From contig JAHZDG010000005.1 in NCBI GenBank assembly GCA_019422485.1, positions 1 through 17,361 of the forward strand: DNA of 17,361 nucleotides, given 5' to 3'. This stretch comes from Alistipes sp. (GTDB lineage: Bacteria; Bacteroidota; Bacteroidia; Bacteroidales; Rikenellaceae). How positions within the stretch are numbered: position 1 is the first letter of the stretch; each line of letters opens with the position of its first letter. Of this stretch, positions 13,755 to 17,361 are shown one piece after another. A program made the position numbers and the translations under genes. The notes beneath the pieces were generated by a model that searched no databases, was not told the origin of the DNA, and was given only the letters and a program-made list of their open reading frames with translations.

Positions 13755-14897
13755 ATGACGGGAATGGTAAGACTTTGGGTCGATAGAACGCAAACTTTTA
13801 TTCGTTCTTTCAGAAGAAAAGGCTCCTGGGTGGGGTGTTTGCTTTTGGAAGGCATGGTCTCTGTTTTGGGGACAGGATCGTTGTGGGCGGCGGAGCCGGC
13901 AACTTCTGAAAAGCCGGTGGTATGGGTTCTGGCAACGGGAGGGACCATTGCCGGACAGGGCGAAAGTCAGGTAGCTTCGGCCTATAAACCGGGCTCCTTG
14001 CGGGTGGAAGAATTGCTGAAGGCGATTCCGGAGATTGCCGATGTAGCGGACGTTCAGGCGGAGCAGGTGGCTCAGATTGCCAGTCAGGATATGGATGTGG
14101 CGACATGGTTGCGTCTGGCGGCGCGAATCAATGAACTGTTGCGAGATCCGAAAGTGGCCGGTGTGGTGGTGACACATGGTACCGATACCCAGGAAGAGAC
14201 CGCTTATTTTCTGAATCTGACCGTCAAAAGCGACAAACCGGTGGTGATGGCTTCGGCCATGCGTCCCCCTTCGGCTTTGGGGGCGGACGGGGCCCGCAAT
14301 CTGTATCATGCGATTGTGTGTGCCGCCAGTTCACAAGCCGTGGGGCAGGGAGTGATGATCATTATGGATGATAAAATTATCGGCGCCGATGATGCGACGA
14401 AGGTCTCGACCTTGGATGCAGGGGCTTTCCAAGATCCCGATTTCGGACCTTTGGGGATGATCTACAATGGACGCCCGTTTTTCTCACGCCATTCGCTGAA
14501 ACGTCATACGGCTCAGTCGGAGTTTGATGTCTCGGGGCTCGATTCTTTGCCGCGTGTAGAGGTGGTCTCCAGTTATGCTGGTGCGACGGCACTGTTTATT
14601 CATGCTGCGGTGCAGGCCGGAGCCCGAGGCATTGTCATTGCCGGTGTGGGTAATGGAAACATGAGTGCTGAAATGCAGAATGCGGCCGAGTCGGCCCGCG
14701 AACAGGGCGTGGCCATCGTGCGTTCGTCGCGGATTATGCGCGGCCCCACCACCCAATGGAATGAGGTGGATGACGATGCGTTGGGATTTGTTGCCTCTTG
14801 GTATGCCAATCCCTACCGGGCGCGGATCTTGTTGATGTTGGCGCTGACCCGAACGAATGATTATCGGGAAATTCAGCGAATGTTTCTCCAATACTAA
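13755..14897 (+). CDS. ansB: Type II L-asparaginase, exported
   Basis: This enzyme hydrolyses L-asparagine to aspartate and ammonia, here probably in the periplasm. It has 380 residues, about 45 of them an N-terminal export region. Both catalytic motifs are present: ATGGTIAGQG (nucleophile T64, with Y77 following) and VVTHGTDTQEETAYF (T143-D144), plus SQDM at 110-113 and K158, as in E. coli AnsB. The proposed signal is unusual: a basic n-region of about 25 residues, then a hydrophobic stretch (WVGCLLLEGMVSVLGTGSLW) that includes a glutamate, with likely cleavage at WAA-E. ATGs at 13764 and 13854 are alternative starts; the last would shorten the signal to about 13 residues. It appears monocistronic and converges on dps; no promoter box was recognised. 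The symbol is assigned by family. Confidence 0.92.
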   Translation: MTGMVRLWVDRTQTFIRSFRRKGSWVGCLLLEGMVSVLGTGSLWAAEPATSEKPVVWVLATGGTIAGQGESQVASAYKPGSLRVEELLKAIPEIADVADVQAEQVAQIASQDMDVATWLRLAARINELLRDPKVAGVVVTHGTDTQEETAYFLNLTVKSDKPVVMASAMRPPSALGADGARNLYHAIVCAASSQAVGQGVMIIMDDKIIGADDATKVSTLDAGAFQDPDFGPLGMIYNGRPFFSRHSLKRHTAQSEFDVSGLDSLPRVEVVSSYAGATALFIHAAVQAGARGIVIAGVGNGNMSAEMQNAAESAREQGVAIVRSSRIMRGPTTQWNEVDDDALGFVASWYANPYRARILLMLALTRTNDYREIQRMFLQY

Positions 14898-15005
14898 CAC
14901 TTTCCGCTGTTTTCTCAGAGCGGGGATGGAGCCCGCCGGAGACGGAATTTTGGAGAAAAGGACAAGTCCCGTCAGGTAGAATTTGGGACTGGAATGGATA
15001 AAAGA

Positions 15006-15030
15006 ACAGGCGACCTGAGAGGTCGCCTGT
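15006..15030. terminator. Bidirectional terminator between asparaginase and dps
   Basis: A perfect 11-bp stem (15006-15016 with 15020-15030) has a 3-nt loop. On the minus strand it is followed by TCTTTTAT, on the plus strand by GTCTGTTT. It sits between the two convergent genes, closer to dps, and fits dps termination better. Confidence 0.75.
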
Positions 15031-15052
15031 GTCTGTTTAGGATGAGGGTGGA

Positions 15053-15529
15053 TTATTGTTGCAGGGAGGCGGTCAACATCCAGACACTCTTTTCCTGTTC
15101 GCGCAGGTAGTCGCTCATCAAGGCTACGGTGCCTTCGTCTCCGGCTTCGGAAGCTGCACTCAGAATGGCTCGTTCGCGGGCAATCAACACTTGTAGGGTG
15201 TCTAAAATCAGGCGAAGGGCTCCGTCGGCGGTGTCGACACCGGCTACTTCTTTGATTTCGGCTTGTTGGAGGTAGCCGCTGAACCGATTCTCGGGTGTGC
15301 CACCCAGGGTCAGGATACGTTCGGCGATTTCATCGACTTTGGCGGCTACGTCGTCGTACATTCTCTCGAATTGTGCGTGCAGGGTGAAGAAGGCCGGACC
15401 TTTGATGTTCCAGTGAAGGCCGCGCAGGTTGGTGTAGTATACTTGAAAATCGGCCAACAGTTGTTGCAATGAAACGATGGTGTTTTGCGTGCGGTTGGGA
15501 TCGAGACCCAGGATATTTACAGTATTCAT
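15053..15529 (-). CDS. dps: Dps-family ferritin-like DNA-protection protein
   Basis: This protein forms a dodecameric mini-ferritin that oxidises and stores iron with H2O2 and protects DNA in stationary phase and oxidative stress. The 158-residue product (from the ATG at 15529) has the inter-subunit ferroxidase ligands in the right spacing: H39 in LRGLHWNIKG, H51, D66 and E70 in KVDEIAERI. The length is typical. The frame opens nine codons earlier, but MNTVNILGLD is the usual kind of N-terminus and the promoter also allows it. The gene has a consensus promoter with a palindrome directly upstream, which implies activated expression, possibly by a peroxide-responsive regulator. It ends in a terminator at 15006-15030 and is monocistronic. 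Confidence 0.95.
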   Translation of the reverse strand: MNTVNILGLDPNRTQNTIVSLQQLLADFQVYYTNLRGLHWNIKGPAFFTLHAQFERMYDDVAAKVDEIAERILTLGGTPENRFSGYLQQAEIKEVAGVDTADGALRLILDTLQVLIARERAILSAASEAGDEGTVALMSDYLREQEKSVWMLTASLQQ

Positions 15530-15575
15530 AATCGTATTTTTTAAAAGGTTATACATTATTTTCTCTTTCGTAGTA

Positions 15576-15607
15576 CAAAGATAAAATCTGTTTTCATATA
15601 AAGCAAA
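15576..15607 (-). promoter_or_regulatory. Bacteroides-type promoter of dps
   Basis: On the minus strand TTTG (15607-15604), exactly 20 nt, then TATCTTTG (15583-15576) match both consensus boxes. Transcription would begin near 15569, about 40 nt before the dps ATG. Confidence 0.75.
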
Positions 15608-15624
15608 TTGATAATTTTTATCAA
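15608..15624. promoter_or_regulatory. Palindrome abutting the dps -33 box, candidate activator site
   Basis: TTGATAA-TTT-TTATCAA is a perfect 7-3-7 inverted repeat that starts at the base next to the -33 box, where an activator such as OxyR would contact the polymerase. It is not an FNR/CRP site: the TTGAT and ATCAA half-sites are 7 nt apart instead of 4. The binding protein is unknown. Confidence 0.45.
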
Positions 15625-15747
15625 AGAATAAGGTTTTGTTATATATAAAAAGCGGAGGAAAAGGAGGTCTTGAGGAATATCAAGGAGGTGGATGGAATAT
15701 CGTTTATGGAAGGGGGTTGCCAGAGAAGCTACCTGGGGAAGATCTAA
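15625..15747. other. Gap between the dps promoter and the PepSY terminator
   Basis: Together with the neighbouring sites this gene-free stretch extends from 15530 to 15846. A 79-codon plus-strand frame starting at 15636 crosses it but runs into the antisense of the PepSY gene and resembles no protein. Nothing else was seen. Confidence 0.4.
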
Positions 15748-15779
15748 TAAAAACGACCGCCTCTATACGAGACGGTCGT
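15748..15779 (-). terminator. Terminator of the PepSY-like gene pair
   Basis: On the minus strand an 11-bp stem (15779-15769 with 15763-15753, one G-U pair) has a 5-nt loop and runs into TTTTTATT. It lies about 70 nt after the stop of the 15847-16683 gene. On the plus strand the same position is a C-A mismatch and there is no T-run, so the direction is clear. Confidence 0.8.
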
Positions 15780-15846
15780 GAAACCAGAAGGGCATCGGTC
15801 AGTCATCCGATCACCGGAAGATCCTTAACCAATTTGAAAAGGTTGT

Positions 15847-16683
15847 TTAGGAGATCAATTGACCTTCAGCCGTGATTTTCAGTTTTATATCTCCCATGGG
15901 ACGATCGATTTCGATCAGATACCAACTGCCGGTCGGGGTCACTACATAGTCGGCATCGTCGATGACGTAGCTACTGCCCGCATTTTGTGCCACGGTTTGT
16001 AGAACGGCGTTCGGAAGTGCCGAAGGACGGACCTCCCATTGAGTCATCGTCCATTCCCAGGAGGCGTTAAAATAGACCTCTTTGAAGAAATTTTCATGGC
16101 GGATGTCTACTTCATAGTGGCCGACTTCCTGATCCGTGTCTACGATTTGAGCACCCGGATATTGGGAGGAGATGAATGTTTGCACCTCGGTCGGTACACT
16201 TTGCGGCAGGAAATGACCGGGATCGTCATCGGTATGAGTCAGGGCCTTTAGCAGGGTGCCGTCGGAAGCATAGATCAGATCGAGCTCTTGTCCGCCCTGT
16301 TCTACCTCGATGACATAAATATCCTCGGTGTCGGGACGTTCGTACAGATCAATTTCTTCAATCTGCCAGTTGGCGTAGTCTCCTGTAAGGAGGGCGCTGC
16401 GAACCGCTTCCGGCAAACGCACCAGGGTATAATCGGTTTCGGTCATGAGCCAGGTTCCGTTGGCGTCGAACCAGGCACTGCGATCGTTGTTCCGATACCA
16501 AGAGTCGGCGACATAGTAGCTGCCCGAACGTTCCCAGTCGATGCGTTCAGCGCCTGGGTACAGGGAGTGGAAGGTCTGCTGGACCCGTTCATTGCCCGGA
16601 TTGGGATTGTCGTTGTCTTTGTCGCAGCTCTGGAACCACAGACAGCCTGCGGCGAACAATAAAAAGAGATAGTTGGTTTTCAT
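15847..16683 (-). CDS. PepSY-like (DUF2874) lipoprotein
   Basis: This 278-residue envelope protein has a lipoprotein-type signal: MKTNYLFLLFAAGCLWFQSC, then DKDND, an acidic tail common after Cys in Bacteroidota lipoproteins. The mature part seems to hold two PepSY-like units. Each has an F-x2-xYPGA motif (TFHSLYPGAERIDWE, about 37-51, and FISSQYPGAQIVDTD, about 168-182) followed by a YxVD/YxVA-type strand and a WxMTxx(W/D) segment (TWLMTETDY, WEWTMTQWE). PepSY-like domains are small beta-alpha folds of unknown ligand, often near two-component systems in gut Bacteroidales. The gene follows a second PepSY-like gene after 54 nt on the same strand and probably shares its transcript. It ends at a strong terminator. 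No enzyme function is suggested. Confidence 0.8.
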   Translation of the reverse strand: MKTNYLFLLFAAGCLWFQSCDKDNDNPNPGNERVQQTFHSLYPGAERIDWERSGSYYVADSWYRNNDRSAWFDANGTWLMTETDYTLVRLPEAVRSALLTGDYANWQIEEIDLYERPDTEDIYVIEVEQGGQELDLIYASDGTLLKALTHTDDDPGHFLPQSVPTEVQTFISSQYPGAQIVDTDQEVGHYEVDIRHENFFKEVYFNASWEWTMTQWEVRPSALPNAVLQTVAQNAGSSYVIDDADYVVTPTGSWYLIEIDRPMGDIKLKITAEGQLIS

Positions 16684-16737
16684 AGGATATACAATTTAAT
16701 CAATTATCATTTTGAGGGTGCAAGGTGCCGGGAGCGA

Positions 16738-17172
16738 TTAATCGATTTCGGTCAGGCGAAATTGCAGGTCGAACTTCAATTCCAGTCGATTGTCGAGTTT
16801 TACTTCGTAGTTGCGGGAGTCGCGTTCGAGCTTCAGCATCTTGACGTTGGGGTAGTTGCTCTGAACATAATCGGCGATGGCTTTCGGAACGATACCGGCC
16901 GGTAATTGAGTGTATTTGCAGTCGATCTCTTTCCATTCTCCCTGTTTGTCGAACTCCACTTTGTTGCCGTTGGTGAAGATCACCTTGTAATCCTTGTCGA
17001 GCCAGTCCTGATCGACCTTGGCATAGGCCACCTTGTCCGAGGCGAAATACTTTTTCAGGCATTGTTGGGCGGTGGCGGGCAGTTGGTTGACGTTAATCAT
17101 TTTATCGGTTCCGGCTTGTGCTCCGAAATGCAGGGCGACCAGGCAGCTGATCATCAATATCCACTTTTTCAT
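16738..17172 (-). CDS. PepSY-like (DUF2874) periplasmic protein
   Basis: This 144-residue protein has a signal peptide (MKKWILMISCLVALHFGAQA, cleavage predicted after AQA) and one or two PepSY-like units. The visible repeats are LPATAQQCLKKYFASDKVAY (about 31-50) and VPKAIADYVQSNYPNVKMLK (about 94-113), each followed by a YKV/YEV strand and a charged WKEID or LTEID end. This matches the small DUF2874 proteins common in Bacteroides and Alistipes. Its function is unknown; binding or inhibition of an envelope partner has been proposed for PepSY folds. It is the first gene of a pair with 15847-16683, and a -7-like box lies 50 nt upstream. A probable sensor-kinase gene ends just upstream on the same strand. 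Confidence 0.82.
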   Translation of the reverse strand: MKKWILMISCLVALHFGAQAGTDKMINVNQLPATAQQCLKKYFASDKVAYAKVDQDWLDKDYKVIFTNGNKVEFDKQGEWKEIDCKYTQLPAGIVPKAIADYVQSNYPNVKMLKLERDSRNYEVKLDNRLELKFDLQFRLTEID

Positions 17173-17220
17173 AACGTTTCGTATTAGAGGTTTATACTCG
17201 GTTAATCCTTTTTGTTAGGA

Positions 17221-17228
17221 CAAAGGTG
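17221..17228 (-). promoter_or_regulatory. Candidate -7 box of the PepSY-like gene pair
   Basis: On the minus strand CACCTTTG differs by one base from TAnnTTTG and is identical to the box proposed for the MATE gene. No TTTG lies at the -33 distance, so support is limited. It falls between the end of the upstream gene and the PepSY start. Confidence 0.35.
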
Positions 17229-17247
17229 CGCCTCAAAACTGAAATAA

Positions 17248-17361
17248 TTATGAAATCGAAGCGGTCGGATCATTTTTTGGGAAAAAAAGTTCGAAAACGT
17301 GTTCCTGTTCTTCGAACGCGTATTGGATCGTGATCTGATAGAGGGTGCAGATCGACCGTAC
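17248..17361 (-). CDS. 3' end of a minus-strand gene, possibly a sensor histidine kinase (partial)
   Basis: The last 37 codons of a gene that begins outside the window end at TAA (17250-17248). The peptide has an alternating hydrophobic pattern, YQITIQYAFEEQEHVFELFF followed by PKND. From memory it resembles the final beta hairpin of some Bacteroidales histidine-kinase ATPase domains, which end in a phrase like F-x-L-x-FP. That would fit the common pairing of PepSY-like genes with two-component systems. The stretch is too short for a firm family call, and the gene could be something else. The stop lies 75 nt before the PepSY-like start, so read-through is possible despite the promoter-like box between them. 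Confidence 0.5.
   Translation of the reverse strand, partial: VRSICTLYQITIQYAFEEQEHVFELFFPKNDPTASIS

Noticed and set aside
13587..14309. 240-codon minus-strand frame opposite the asparaginase.
   Set aside because: It has no recognisable motif and lies opposite the conserved catalytic motifs of the asparaginase.
14966..14991. AGTCCC...GGGACT inverted repeat after the asparaginase gene.
   Set aside because: The arms are only 6 bp with a long loop and no T-run; the nearby perfect hairpin at 15006-15030 is a far better terminator.
15608..15624. FNR or CRP site upstream of dps.
   Set aside because: The half-sites TTGAT and ATCAA are 7 nt apart rather than 4, so the palindrome was kept only as an unidentified activator site.
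15636..15875. 79-codon plus-strand frame between dps and the PepSY gene.
   Set aside because: It crosses the minus-strand terminator at 15748-15779 and the 3' end of the PepSY gene and resembles no protein.

Overview
The window looks like a chromosomal segment of a Bacteroidota bacterium, most likely order Bacteroidales. Three things support this. Several starts sit behind boxes matching the Bacteroides-type promoter (TTTG, about 20 nt, then TAnnTTTG). The protein families are typical of gut Bacteroidales: a DUF4838 lipoprotein, a rhamnosidase-like six-hairpin enzyme, PepSY-like (DUF2874) proteins and an Mpi-type serine invertase. Shine-Dalgarno sequences are mostly absent. Base composition is near-balanced to moderately GC-rich, so an Alistipes/Rikenellaceae-like genome is possible, but the genus cannot be fixed from this sequence.

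Layout. 174-2510 (+) is a CPA2-type cation:proton antiporter with a long C-terminal cytosolic domain; a terminator follows. 2613-4838 (-) is an exported DUF4838 lipoprotein. Diverging from it, 5161-6931 (+) holds three genes: a small His-rich membrane protein, a hemerythrin-type di-iron protein, and a LuxR-type regulator that overlaps the hemerythrin gene and whose receiver domain lacks the phosphoacceptor aspartate. 6987-8345 (-) is a MATE efflux pump, preceded by a structured leader with a terminator-like hairpin covering a seven-codon ORF. 8360-8969 has no protein gene; it holds that leader, a candidate small RNA and a strongly AT-rich tract before a short serine recombinase (8970-9593, +).

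9682-11916 (-) is an exported alpha-L-rhamnosidase-like enzyme with a very good promoter. 12290-13614 (+) pairs a Cys-rich DUF2284 protein with a Dph6-like ATP pyrophosphatase. 13755-14897 (+) is a type II (periplasmic) L-asparaginase. 15053-15529 (-) is Dps, with a consensus promoter and a 7-3-7 palindrome just upstream. 15847-17172 (-) encodes two PepSY-like envelope proteins, and the window ends in the 3' end of another minus-strand gene, possibly a sensor kinase.

How the genes may work together. Most are independent transcription units with their own promoter or terminator. The groupings that look functional are the His-rich/hemerythrin/LuxR cluster (a possible oxygen, NO or iron sensing unit), the DUF2284/Dph6-like pair, and the PepSY pair beside the possible sensor kinase. 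The two exported carbohydrate-active proteins lie apart, and no SusC/SusD pair is present in the window. The points most worth testing are the MATE leader and the hemerythrin/pseudo-receiver module.
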